NCBI GenBank assembly: GCA_018266075.1 | Contig: JAFEBB010000047.1 | Coordinates: forward strand, 1-60,344 | Reading direction: 5' to 3' | Length of the DNA stretch: 60,344 bases | From: Deltaproteobacteria bacterium | Lineage (GTDB): Bacteria > Myxococcota > Myxococcia > Myxococcales > SZAS-1 | Shown: piece after piece, positions 38,599 to 47,567 of the stretch | Layout: each line of letters begins with the position of its first letter | How positions within the stretch are numbered: the first letter of the stretch is position 1 | Program-made: the position numbers and the translations under genes | Notes under the pieces: generated by a model | Database searches by the model: none | What the model was told of the DNA's origin: nothing | Seen by the model: the letters and a program-made list of their open reading frames with translations, nothing else

Positions 38599-40572
38599 AT
38601 GCGCAGGACCTTCATTCTCACGGCTTTGCTGAGCCTCGCCGCCTGCGGGAGCTCGACGAAGCCCGCCGGCAAGGGCGCCTCGTGCGGAGCGTCGCAGGGC
38701 TGCGCGGATGGCCTCACCTGCCACGCGGGGGTCTGCGTCGACGCGAGCACCAGCGGCGGCGACGGCTCGGACACGGGCGCGAACGGCGCCAATGGCACGA
38801 ACGGTTCGAACGGCTCGACCGCTTCGAGCACGGACGGCACCAGCTCCGGCTCGAGCGGCACGACCGGGTCGCCGACCAGCGGCTCGAGCTCGGCGACCAA
38901 CGGCACGTCCACGTCGTCCACGAGCACCAACGGCACGACGACGTCGCCGACGACCGGCAGCTCGGGCACCGCCGCGACGACGTCCACCTCGACGTCGTCA
39001 ACCAGCTCCACCAACGGCAGCACGGGCACCAGCGGCGGCTGCGGCTCCTGCAACACGCCGCCCGACGAATGCCACGCCACCATTGGCACCTGCCAGAGCG
39101 GCCAGTGCGTCTACGACTTCATCGAGGGCGCGAGCTGCGACGACGGCAACCCCTGCACCATCCAGGACACCTGCCACGCGGGCGCGTGCGCGGGCTCGCC
39201 CATGGTCTGCGACACGCCTCCCGCGGCGCAGTGCAACGGCAGCCAGCTCGCGACGTATGACGCCTCCGGCGTGTGCCAGGGCGGCCGCTGCGTCTACACG
39301 CCGCAGTCCGTGAGCTGCGGCACCGGCGGCTGCTCGAACGGCGCCTGCCAGACGGATCCGTGCGGCAGCATCACCTGCAACCAGCCGCCGTCGGTCTGCT
39401 TCACCAACAGCGGAACGTGCAGCCAGGGCTCGTGCAGCTACGGCTACGCCGACGGCGCCACCTGCGACGATGGCGACGCCTGCACCACCAACGACTCCTG
39501 CGACACCGGCGTCTGCCGCGGCACGCCCAAGGCCTGCGTGAACCCGCCCGCGAACACCTGCCAGGACGCGAACACCGCCAAGATCTACAGCGCCAGTGGC
39601 TCTTGCTCCGCGGGCAACTGCAGCTACACCTACAACTTCGTCACCTGCGCGGCGGGCTGCAGCGGTGCCGGCCTCTGCAACGGCAGCGGCTGGACCAAGA
39701 TGACCAGCAACGCCAACGCGGATCTCCACTCGGCCTGGGGCACGAGCGCGAGCGACGTCTGGGTGGGCGGCGCGAACGGCACGTTGCTGCACTGGAACGG
39801 CGCGCAGTGGTCGGCGAAGAGCTCCGGCGTCACCGGCGACATCGTCAGCATCAACGGCACCGCCTCGAACAACATCTTCGCCGTGGCCTCCGACCACAAC
39901 TACTACGGCTCACTCATCCACTACGACGGAACCAGCTGGTCGAGCATCGGCGGGCAGTACCCGCTGGGCAACTACTTCGACATGACCTACGCGGCGGCCG
40001 TGGTCGCCGTGGGCCCCAGCGAGGCCTACGTGGGCGGCGACAGCGCGCTGCTCCACGCGTACCCGGACGGCGGCCTGAGCCAGGTCAACGTCGGCACACA
40101 GGGCAGCTACTACCTCGAGTCGTACGAGGGGGGCGGCGGCTGGAACCTTGGCAACGGGCACATCTGGTTCTCGCTCGGCTACGTCTGGGACTGGGACGGC
40201 TCGCAGCTCACCGAGGCCGGCGGCGCCTACGGCAGCGGCCCGATCTGGGCGGTCGATCCGAGCCACGTGTACACAGCGCAAAACGGCAACGTGAACTTCT
40301 GGAACGGCTCCACCTGGACGCTCCTCAACACCGGCCTCAGCGGCAACGTCACCGGCGTCTGGGGCACGTCGTCGACGCGCGTCTTCGCCTCGGCCGCGTA
40401 CGATCCGTATCCATCAGGCGCGTCGAGCGGCTTCGTGCTCCTCTGGGACGGCTCCGGCTGGACCCAGCAGACCCTGCCCGCGAACACGCTCGGCCTGCGC
40501 ACCATCTACGCCGCGCCCACGGGCGAGGTCTTCGCCGCCGGCGACACGGGGACCATCCTCAAGGGTCCGTAG
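38599..40572 (+). CDS. Cys-rich lipoprotein with C-terminal propeller-type repeats
   Basis: 657 residues from the ATG at 38599, with a lipobox ending at C16 (LSLAAC). It has a Ser/Thr/Gly stalk (about 50-145) and a Cys-rich central part with repeats such as GASCDDGNPCTIQDTCHAGACAG and GATCDDGDACTTNDSCDTGVCRG. The C-terminal third has tandem beta units (AWGTSASDVWVGGANGTLLHWNGAQWS, YDGTSWSSIGG), a propeller pattern frequent in myxobacterial surface proteins. No catalytic motif was seen; adhesion or binding is inferred from architecture. Confidence 0.82.
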   Translation: MRRTFILTALLSLAACGSSTKPAGKGASCGASQGCADGLTCHAGVCVDASTSGGDGSDTGANGANGTNGSNGSTASSTDGTSSGSSGTTGSPTSGSSSATNGTSTSSTSTNGTTTSPTTGSSGTAATTSTSTSSTSSTNGSTGTSGGCGSCNTPPDECHATIGTCQSGQCVYDFIEGASCDDGNPCTIQDTCHAGACAGSPMVCDTPPAAQCNGSQLATYDASGVCQGGRCVYTPQSVSCGTGGCSNGACQTDPCGSITCNQPPSVCFTNSGTCSQGSCSYGYADGATCDDGDACTTNDSCDTGVCRGTPKACVNPPANTCQDANTAKIYSASGSCSAGNCSYTYNFVTCAAGCSGAGLCNGSGWTKMTSNANADLHSAWGTSASDVWVGGANGTLLHWNGAQWSAKSSGVTGDIVSINGTASNNIFAVASDHNYYGSLIHYDGTSWSSIGGQYPLGNYFDMTYAAAVVAVGPSEAYVGGDSALLHAYPDGGLSQVNVGTQGSYYLESYEGGGGWNLGNGHIWFSLGYVWDWDGSQLTEAGGAYGSGPIWAVDPSHVYTAQNGNVNFWNGSTWTLLNTGLSGNVTGVWGTSSTRVFASAAYDPYPSGASSGFVLLWDGSGWTQQTLPANTLGLRTIYAAPTGEVFAAGDTGTILKGP

Positions 40573-40661
40573 CGCGCGCACCTCGTCGCACAACGTCGGA
40601 CGGGGGCTCGCGCGAGCCCTCGCTCCTTCGCTAGGCTTCTGGGCGTTCCCTGGAGGCCGAC

Positions 40662-41036
40662 ATGCGCCGGATCGCCGTGGCTGTGCTGCTCGCGGGTGTG
40701 CTCGCTTCGTCGCAGGCGCTCGCCGAGGACTACCACTACCAGCCCGGCCTCCACGCCGATCCGTTCAAGGCACCGCAGACCGCGCCCGCGCCCGAGACGT
40801 GCGACGGTCAGCCCTGCGTGGACCCGATGGAGTACAAGCTCACGGCGATCGTCAGCGGCAGCTCGCGCCCCATCGCCATGATCGAAGACAGCAAGGGGGA
40901 ATCGACGATCCTCAAGCCCGGCGACTTCGTGGGCCGCCACCGCGTCGAGGCCATCCGCAGCGACCGCGTCGTCTTCACCACCGTGCGCGTGACGCCTTCG
41001 GGCCCGGTGAAGGTCAGCCGCGAGCTGAAGCTGTAG
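40662..41036 (+). CDS. PilP-like periplasmic protein
   Basis: 124 residues. A signal peptide (about 1-21) is followed by DPFKAP, a linker with a Cys pair (CDGQPC), then the short beta domain YKLTAIVSGSSRPIAMIEDSKGESTILKPGDFVGRHRVEAIRSDRVVF. This follows the pattern of PilP, the inner-membrane-associated lipoprotein of type IV pilus assembly, and of GspC homology regions. No other pilus gene is nearby and there is no lipobox, so it is a stand-alone relative whose role is uncertain. Confidence 0.72.
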   Translation: MRRIAVAVLLAGVLASSQALAEDYHYQPGLHADPFKAPQTAPAPETCDGQPCVDPMEYKLTAIVSGSSRPIAMIEDSKGESTILKPGDFVGRHRVEAIRSDRVVFTTVRVTPSGPVKVSRELKL

Positions 41037-41155
41037 CGCTCGCTCGTCAGCTTCAACTTTTCGACAGAGGGAACTTCAGGACGGGAGCGGTGTTTCCGCT
41101 TCGCCGCGCGCTCGCGTTGGCGTAGGAAAGCACGCCCTTAACCGGAGGCACCCTC

Positions 41156-42553
41156 GTGGCAAACCCCATCCTGCTCGGCGCCCTGGCGGTGCTGGCCGCC
41201 GGCGCTCCGCCCGTGAGCGGCGCCGCTCCCGCTGCCCAGCCCGCCGCCAGCGAGCCCCAGCTCAAGTTCGAGAAGTACCAGCTCCCCAACGGCCTCACCG
41301 TGATCCTCTCCGAGGATCACCGGCTGCCTCAGGTCGCCGTCGACATCTGGTACCACGTCGGCGCCGCCAACCAGTCGCCCGGCAAGAGCGGCTTCGCACA
41401 CCTCTTCGAGCACATGATGTTCTCGGGCGCGAAGCACATCGGGCCGCAGCCCTTCAAGATCCTCGAGGGCATTGGCACCCAGGCCGGCGCCATGGCCAAC
41501 GGGACCACCAACTTCGATCGCACCAACTACTTCGAGGTGGTGCCCTCCAACGAGCTGCCCACGGCGCTCTGGCTGGAGAGCGACCGCATGGCCTTCCTGC
41601 TCGACACGCTCGACGAGAAGAAGCTCAAGGTGCAGCGCGACGTCGTCAGCAACGAGCGCCGCCAGAGCTACGAGAACCGGCCCTACGGCACCGCCCAGCT
41701 CAAGCTCTGCGACGAGCTCTATCCCAAGCCGCACCCGTACTACGACTGCGTGATCGGCACGATCGAGGAGATCCAGGGCGCGTCGATGGACGACCTCAAG
41801 GGCTTCTTCCGCTCCTTCTACACGCCCAACAACGCCTCGCTGACCATCGTCGGCGACTTCAAGCCCGAGGAAGTGAAGCCGATCGTCGAGAAGTACTTCG
41901 GCCCGATCCAGAAGGGCCCCGAGGTGAAGCGCCCCGACGTGCCCAGCCCGACGTTCGACAAGCCGGTCGAGGCGACGGTTGACGACCACAACATCGACGC
42001 CCCGCGGCTCTCCTTCGTGTGGCACGGCGTGAAGCCGTACACCGACGACGAGGCCGCAGGCGACGTGCTCGCGCAGCTCCTCGGCACCGGCAAGACCAGC
42101 CGGCTCTACAAGACGCTGGTGTTCGACAAGCAGGTTGCGGCCGAGGTCGAGGCCGCGGACGTCGCGCTGGGTTTGGGCGGCTTCTTCACCATCGACGTCA
42201 CCGCGAACCAGGGTCACACCGTCGCCGAGCTGCGGCCGCTGGTGCAGGCCATCCTCGATGACGTGCGCCAGAACGGCGTGAAGCCCGAGGAGGTCGAGCG
42301 CGCCAAGCGCAACATCCTCGCGGGCCAGCTGCGCGGCCTGGAGCGCATCGGCGGCTTCGGTGGCAAGGCCGACCTGCTCAACGCCTACCAGACGTACACC
42401 GGCGATCCCGGCTTCCTCAGCAAGGACCTCGCGCGCTACCGCGCGGTGACGCCGGAAGCGGTGAAGGCCTTCGCCAACAAGTACCTCCCCGACGATCACC
42501 GGATGGTGATGGACGTCGAGCCCGCCGCGAAGACCACCGCGGCCGCCAAGTAG
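41156..42553 (+). CDS. M16-family zinc metallopeptidase (active subunit)
   Basis: 465 residues from a GTG preceded by CCGGAGG. An Ala-rich signal peptide is followed by the M16 domain. The inverted zinc motif HxxEH is intact (H82-L-F-E85-H86) and the distal Glu lies in ERRQSYENRPYG. A second M16 domain covers the C-terminal half. It is predicted to degrade or process peptides in the periplasm, together with the inactive partner encoded 18 bases downstream. Confidence 0.95.
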   Translation: MANPILLGALAVLAAGAPPVSGAAPAAQPAASEPQLKFEKYQLPNGLTVILSEDHRLPQVAVDIWYHVGAANQSPGKSGFAHLFEHMMFSGAKHIGPQPFKILEGIGTQAGAMANGTTNFDRTNYFEVVPSNELPTALWLESDRMAFLLDTLDEKKLKVQRDVVSNERRQSYENRPYGTAQLKLCDELYPKPHPYYDCVIGTIEEIQGASMDDLKGFFRSFYTPNNASLTIVGDFKPEEVKPIVEKYFGPIQKGPEVKRPDVPSPTFDKPVEATVDDHNIDAPRLSFVWHGVKPYTDDEAAGDVLAQLLGTGKTSRLYKTLVFDKQVAAEVEAADVALGLGGFFTIDVTANQGHTVAELRPLVQAILDDVRQNGVKPEEVERAKRNILAGQLRGLERIGGFGGKADLLNAYQTYTGDPGFLSKDLARYRAVTPEAVKAFANKYLPDDHRMVMDVEPAAKTTAAAK

Positions 42554-42571
42554 CGCCAGGAGACCACGACC

Positions 42572-44134
42572 ATGAACCGCAAGATCACGATTGGCCTGGT
42601 GCTGGGCGCGCTCGTCGGTTGCGCCAGCTCGAAGCCCGAACAGAAGCCCACCACGCCCGCGCCGGTCGCGCAGACGCCGCCGCCCGCGCCGCCGCCGCCG
42701 AGCACGCCCGACGCCGAGTTCCGCGCCAAGAAGCCCGAGCCGCTCGCTGCCACGCCGCACTTCGACGCGCCCGTCCCCGTGGAGAAGAAGCTCAAGAACG
42801 GGCTCACGGTGCTCATCACCGAGAACCACCAGGTGCCGCTGGTCGTGGCGGAGCTGGTCGTGAAGACCGGCACTGACGGCAACCCCGTCAGCCAGCCCGG
42901 CCTCGCCGAGTTCACCGCGGCGATGATGGATGAGGGCACCAAGAAGCGCTCGGCGACGGAGCTGGCCGAGCAGCTCGAGAACCTCGCCGCGGAGCTCGCG
43001 GTGAACAGCGCGCAGGACAGTACGCGCGTGCACCTCAACTGCCTCACCGAGACGCTGCCCCAGGCGCTGGACCTCATGTCCGACGTGGCCTTGCACCCTG
43101 CGTTCAAGCAGGCCGACGTCGATCGCGTGAAGAAGAGCTACCTCACCGAGCTGGCGCAGCGCATGGCCACGCCGCAGTTCCTGGCGCTGAACGCCACCAA
43201 CCGAGCGCTCTACGGGCCGAACCATCCCTGGGGCCAGCCCGTGAACGGCACGCCGGAGGCGGTGGGCAAGCTCGGGCCGAAGGATCTGTCGAAGTGGCAC
43301 GACACGTACTTCGTGCCCGGCAACGCGGTGCTGAGCATCTCCGGCGACGTGAAGGCCGACGCGCTCATGCCCGTGCTCGAGAAGCAGTTCGGCGCGTGGA
43401 AGGGCAAGGCGCCCGCGAAGAAGGCGGCGGCGCTCGCGGCCATCAAGCCGCAGCGGCACATCGAGGTGGTGGATCACCCGGGCTCGCAGTCGGTCGTCGT
43501 CGTGGCGCAACGCATGCTGAGCGCCAACGATCCGGACGTGGTGCCCTTCAAGACCGCCAACTACATCCTCGGCGGGCTCTTCTCGAGCCGGCTCAACCTG
43601 AACCTCCGCGAGGACAAGGCCTACAGCTACGGCGTGCGCTCGACGCTCCAGATGAACGACAAGACGGGCGTCTTCATCACCCAGGGCAACATCATCGCGG
43701 TGCACACGCCCGAGGCGATCACCGAGATGGAGAAGGAGTACGACCGCTTCGCCACCGGCGAGGTGACCGCCGATGAGCTCGCCGCGGCCAAGAGTGCGTA
43801 CACGCGAAGCTTGCCCTCGCAGCTCGAGACCAACGACGCGGTCGCCACCTCGATGGGCACGCTGGTGCTCCAGGGCCTGCCGCTCGACTACTACGCCAAG
43901 CTGCCGGAGAAGGTGGCCGCGGTGAACGCCGCCGACGTCGCGCGCGTGGCCAAGAAGTACATCACCCCGGCGAGCTGGCCGGTGGTCGTGGTCGGGCCGT
44001 ACGGCAGCCAGACCGACAAGCTCACCGCGCTCAACCTGGGCACCGTGGCCGTGGAGCCGCCGCCGGGCACGCCTGCTGCGCCGGCCAAGGGCGCGCCGCC
44101 GGCCTCGAAGGCGCCGGTCGCCAAGTCGAAGTAG
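42572..44134 (+). CDS. M16-family lipoprotein lacking the zinc motif (partner subunit)
   Basis: 520 residues. A lipobox ends at C17 (GALVGC), followed by a Pro/Ala-rich spacer (about 25-48). It has two M16 domains (NGLTVLITENHQVPLVVAELVVKTG...). At the place of HxxEH the sequence is GLAEFTAAMMDEG, so zinc cannot be bound in the usual way. M16B enzymes often work as pairs of one catalytic and one R/Y-bearing non-catalytic subunit; the 18-base spacing supports that here. The lipid anchor would tether the pair to a membrane. Confidence 0.93.
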   Translation: MNRKITIGLVLGALVGCASSKPEQKPTTPAPVAQTPPPAPPPPSTPDAEFRAKKPEPLAATPHFDAPVPVEKKLKNGLTVLITENHQVPLVVAELVVKTGTDGNPVSQPGLAEFTAAMMDEGTKKRSATELAEQLENLAAELAVNSAQDSTRVHLNCLTETLPQALDLMSDVALHPAFKQADVDRVKKSYLTELAQRMATPQFLALNATNRALYGPNHPWGQPVNGTPEAVGKLGPKDLSKWHDTYFVPGNAVLSISGDVKADALMPVLEKQFGAWKGKAPAKKAAALAAIKPQRHIEVVDHPGSQSVVVVAQRMLSANDPDVVPFKTANYILGGLFSSRLNLNLREDKAYSYGVRSTLQMNDKTGVFITQGNIIAVHTPEAITEMEKEYDRFATGEVTADELAAAKSAYTRSLPSQLETNDAVATSMGTLVLQGLPLDYYAKLPEKVAAVNAADVARVAKKYITPASWPVVVVGPYGSQTDKLTALNLGTVAVEPPPGTPAAPAKGAPPASKAPVAKSK

Positions 44135-44202
44135 GCCGCCGGCCCGAAAGAGCCGCGACAGATCAAGCAGCGGTTGAACGTCCGGGCGCGGAGCGTTACC
44201 GG

Positions 44203-44996
44203 ATGGGCATGGCCCTGGACGTCCAGCCTGCGCTCTTCGTCTCGCACGGCTCGCCGCTGCTCGCGCTCGACACGGGCGCGTATGCGGCGGCCCTCCGTCG
44301 CTTTTCGGGGAGCGTGCGGCCGAGCGCCATCGCGGTCATCTCGGCGCACTGGCTCTCGCGCGAGGGGCTCTTCGTCACCTCGAGCGGGCGCCCGGAGACG
44401 CTCTACGACTTCGGCGGCTTTCCGCGCGCGCTCTACGAGCTGAGCTACCCCGCGCGCGGTGCGCGGGAGCTGGCGCGGCGCATCGTGGACAAGCTGAGCG
44501 CTATGGGACTGTCCGCGGTTCCTAAGCGACGCGCGGGCTCGATCACGGCGCGTGGATTCCGCTTCGCCTGGGCTGGCCCGAGGCGAACGTGCCGGTGCTG
44601 CAGCTCTCGTTGCCGCGGGAGCTCGGACCGGAGCGGCTCTTGTCGCTCGGACGCGCGCTTCGATCCCTGCGCGAGGAGGGCGTGCTGCTCGTGGGAAGCG
44701 GCGGCGTCGTCCACAACCTGCGCGCGCTGCAGCCCGATGACGCGCCCGTCGATCCCCGCGCCAAGGCCTTCGACGACTGGTTCGCGCAGAAGCTCGACAA
44801 GCTCGACATCGAATCGCTCGCGCTCTGGCCGCGCGCGCCCGAGGCCGACTTCGCGGTGCCCACGCCGGAGCACCTGGCGCCGGTGTTCGTGGTGCTCGGC
44901 GCGCGACGTGAGGACGATCGAGTCGAGACCGTGTTCCAGGGCTTTCAGCACGGCTCGCTCTCGCTTCGCACGTTCGCGCTGCGCTCGTCGGCGTAG
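44203..44996 (+). pseudogene. LigB-type extradiol (DODA-like) dioxygenase, broken by a frameshift
   Basis: The N-terminal part (from the ATG at 44203: LFVSHGSPLLALD, ISAHWLSREG, YDFGGFPRALYELSYPA) and the C-terminal part (GLDHGAWIPLRLGWPEANVPVLQLSLPREL...VLLVGSGGVVHNL) are one family but in different frames. The break falls in the short GC run CGACGCGCGGG at 44527-44537. Removing one CG pair restores Arg-Arg-Gly-Leu-Asp-His-Gly, the family motif. All metal-binding His positions survive. It is a recent mutation, slippage-controlled expression, or a sequencing error. Confidence 0.85.
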
Positions 44997-45005
44997 ACTG
45001 CGCCC

Positions 45006-45833
45006 ATGGCCAATCCGTGGCTCACGCGGCGGGTGCTGAACTACGCGCACCAGGGTGGGACGCTCGAGGCGCCGTCGAGCACGCTCTACGCGCTGCACCG
45101 CGCGCTGGACGTCGGCGCGACCGCGCTCGAGCTCGACGTGCACCAGACGCGCGACGGCCACTTGATCGTCGCGCACGACACCACCGTCGATCGGCTCACG
45201 GATGGATCGGGTCCAATCTGCGAGCTGGAGCTGGCCCAGCTGCTTGCGCTCGACGCGGCCCATCGCTTCGCCTTCGAGGACAAGCCGAACGCGTTCCCAT
45301 TTCGCGGGCGCGGGCCAAAGGACGCCGAGTTCCGCATGCCGACCGTGGACGCGGTGCTCGAAGCATTTCCGAAGACGTTCCTGAACTTCGACGTGAAGTC
45401 CGGAGCGGACAACGCGCCCGCGTGTGCGCGCGCGCTCGCGCGGAAGCTGAAGCCGCACGCCGATCGGGTGATCGTCGCGTCGTTCGATGACACGCTCACC
45501 GACGTTGTCCGCGACGAGGTGCACGAGCTCGGCACGTCAATTGGGACGCTGGGCGCGATGGCAGTGTGGCAAGCGGTGAGCGAAGGCGCGCCGTTCCCGG
45601 AGTTGCCGCACGTGGCGCTTCAGCTGCCGTCGAAGTTCGAAGGCGCCGAGGTCATCACGGCCGAGCTGGTCGCGCGCGCGCACGAGGCGGGCTTGCCCGT
45701 GCACGCGTGGACCATCAACGACGCGGCGGAGATGGAGCGGCTGCTCACGCTCGATGTCGACGGGCTGATCTCAGATCGGCCGAGCGTGGTGGCGAAGGTG
45801 CTCGAGAAGTCAGGCAAGGGGTATCGGCGCTAG
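45006..45833 (+). CDS. Glycerophosphodiester phosphodiesterase
   Basis: 275 residues. It hydrolyses glycerophosphodiesters to glycerol 3-phosphate and an alcohol. The GDPD motifs are AHQGGTLEAPSSTLYAL (the first HRG appears as HQG), ELDVHQTRDGHLIVAHDTTVDRLTDGSG and the C-terminal VHAWTINDAAEMERLL. There is no signal peptide. Its TAG stop lies inside the left unit of the REP-like element that follows. Confidence 0.92.
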   Translation: MANPWLTRRVLNYAHQGGTLEAPSSTLYALHRALDVGATALELDVHQTRDGHLIVAHDTTVDRLTDGSGPICELELAQLLALDAAHRFAFEDKPNAFPFRGRGPKDAEFRMPTVDAVLEAFPKTFLNFDVKSGADNAPACARALARKLKPHADRVIVASFDDTLTDVVRDEVHELGTSIGTLGAMAVWQAVSEGAPFPELPHVALQLPSKFEGAEVITAELVARAHEAGLPVHAWTINDAAEMERLLTLDVDGLISDRPSVVAKVLEKSGKGYRR

Positions 45834-45908
45834 GAAGCGCCTCCCACATACCCGCTTGCACCAACCCAGTTGGTGAACTTGTTTCTGTGGGAGGCGCTTC
45901 CCAGCGCC
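45826..45908. repeat. BIME-like element, copy 1: two inverted REP-like units
   Basis: The left unit (45826-45848) is GGCGC-TAGGAA-GCGCC plus the tail TCCCACA. The right unit (45886-45908) is TGTGGGA plus GGCGC-TTCCCA-GCGCC. Each unit forms its own 5-bp hairpin, and the two units are inverted repeats (22 of 23 positions). Between them is CACCAAC-CCA-GTTGGTG. The element lies between convergent genes, and its left loop supplies the TAG stop of the GDPD gene. It is likely also a two-way transcript end. Confidence 0.85.
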
Positions 45909-45914
45909 GACGAG

Positions 45915-47501
45915 CTAACTCGCCTTCCACATCGCCTCGATCGGCGAGCCCGCGCCCACGCGTTCGATCTTCTTCTCCGGGTTCGCGCTCGCGTGCCGCA
46001 GGATCCAGAACACGGTCTCGACATCGTCGGTGCCCGCGGCCTTGGCGACGTCACTCAGGCTCATCGCCTTGCCAGGGTTCGCACGCAGCGCACCGAAGAC
46101 CTTGCCAGCCAGCGCGAGCACCGCCGCGGCGGCCTTCTTGCCCGCCTCCACGCCCGGCTGGTGGTACGCGTTGATGTTCACCAGCGACGCGTAGAAGCCC
46201 ACGGTCCGCTCGTAGAGCGCGATGAGCTTGCCCACGGTCGCCGGCGAGACCTCATCGAGCGTCACGGTGATCGACTCGCGGCCGCTCTCGGCCAGCGCGC
46301 GCCGCGTGCCTTGCAAGAAGCCCGAGAGGTAATCGCCACTGGTCACGCCCGGCTCCACCTCGAGCGGCGCGCGCGCACCATCGCGATCGCGGAGGACTTC
46401 GATAAACGTAACAAAGAAGTTATTCAGGCCGTCGCGGAGCTGCTGCACGTACGCGTGCTGATCCGTGGAGCCCTTGTTGCCGTAGACGGCGATGCCCTGG
46501 AACACGTCCTTGCCGGAGAGGTCCTGGCGCTTGCCCAGCGACTCCATCACCAGCTGCTGCAGGTAGCGGCTGAAGAGCTCGAGCCGGTCCTTGTACGGCA
46601 GGACCACCATGTCCTTCTTGCCCTGGCCGCCCGTGGCGCTGAACCACGCGGCAGCCAGCAGCGCCGCCGGGTTGTTGCGCGTGTCCTTGCGGCGCGTGGC
46701 CTCGTCCATGGCGCGCGCGCCCGCGAGCATGGCGTCGATGTCGAGTCCCTGGAGCGCTGCGGGCAAGAGGCCGACCGCGCTGAGCTCGCTGGTGCGGCCG
46801 CCGACCCAGTCCCACATCGGAAAGCGCGCGAGGAACTTGTTCTTCACGGCGAAGGTGTCGAGCTCGCTGCCGTCGCCGGTGACGGCCACCGCGTGCGCGC
46901 CGAAGTCGAGGCCCAAGCGCTGGTACTGCGCGGCGGCCTCGAGCATGCCGTTGCGCGTCTCCTTGGTGCCGCCGGACTTCGAAATCACGACGGTGAGCGT
47001 CTCGGGCAGCTTGTCGCCGAGGGCGTCGAACACGCGATCCATGCCGTCGGGATCGGTGTTGTCGAGGAAGTAGGGCTTCATGCGATCGCCGGCGGAGGTC
47101 AGCGACGCGGCCACGAACTCCGGGCCGAGCGCCGAGCCGCCGATGCCGACCACGAGCACGTGGGTGAAGCGCGCCGCGCGCTGCGGACGGATCTTGCCGG
47201 CGTGCACCGCGTCCGCGAAGGCGTGGATGCGCGCGTTGGTCTCGGTGATGGCCTTGCGCAGCTCGGGCTGCGGCGCGAGCTCGGGCGCGCGGAGCCAGTA
47301 GTGGCCCACCATGCGCTTCTCGTCGGGGTTGGCGATGGCGCCGGCCTCGAGCTCGGCCATGGCGGCGTAGGCCTTCTGCAAGCGCGGCTCGAGCTCGGCG
47401 AAGAAGCCGTCGGAGAACTGCACGCGGCTGATGTCGAGCGAGAGGCCCAGCTTCTCGTCGGTGAAGAGGTGGCTCTTGAATCTTTCGAACAGTCCGGACA
47501 T
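45915..47501 (-). CDS. pgi: Glucose-6-phosphate isomerase
   Basis: 528 residues. It interconverts glucose 6-phosphate and fructose 6-phosphate. The sugar-phosphate SIS motifs [13 protein letters not shown] and [16 protein letters not shown], and the [29 protein letters not shown] segment with its catalytic residues, are present. This GST-D-QHAY form belongs to the bacterial pgi group of about 530-550 residues. The minus-strand stop lies 6 bases outside the REP-like element. Confidence 0.95.
   Translation of the reverse strand: MSGLFERFKSHLFTDEKLGLSLDISRVQFSDGFFAELEPRLQKAYAAMAELEAGAIANPDEKRMVGHYWLRAPELAPQPELRKAITETNARIHAFADAVHAGKIRPQRAARFTHVLVVGIGGSALGPEFVAASLTSAGDRMKPYFLDNTDPDGMDRVFDALGDKLPETLTVVISKSGGTKETRNGMLEAAAQYQRLGLDFGAHAVAVTGDGSELDTFAVKNKFLARFPMWDWVGGRTSELSAVGLLPAALQGLDIDAMLAGARAMDEATRRKDTRNNPAALLAAAWFSATGGQGKKDMVVLPYKDRLELFSRYLQQLVMESLGKRQDLSGKDVFQGIAVYGNKGSTDQHAYVQQLRDGLNNFFVTFIEVLRDRDGARAPLEVEPGVTSGDYLSGFLQGTRRALAESGRESITVTLDEVSPATVGKLIALYERTVGFYASLVNINAYHQPGVEAGKKAAAAVLALAGKVFGALRANPGKAMSLSDVAKAAGTDDVETVFWILRHASANPEKKIERVGAGSPIEAMWKAS
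46409..46422. repeat. TAAC-N6-GTTA palindrome inside pgi
   Basis: An exact copy (spacer AAAGAA) at Leu-Asn-Asn-Phe-Phe-Val-Thr-Phe. Coding phase AAC-TTC-TTT-GTT, preceded by AAT and followed by ACG-TTT. Confidence 0.55.
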
Positions 47502-47567
47502 GCGCCCTCCGCGCTTGGGGCATCTGGTCTAGCGGAGATCGGCGTGCGGGAGGAAGCGATTCTGCGC

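Noticed and set aside
41106-41155. CCCTTAACCGGAGG near 41.1 kb as another TAAC-N6-GTTA site
   Set aside because: Only the left half TAAC is present; the right half reads CACC. It is the ribosome site of the M16 gene.
45865-45882. CACCAAC-CCA-GTTGGTG in REP copy 1 as a TAAC-N6-GTTA site
   Set aside because: The spacing and bases do not fit (CAAC, 3-base loop). It is treated as the centre of the REP-like element.
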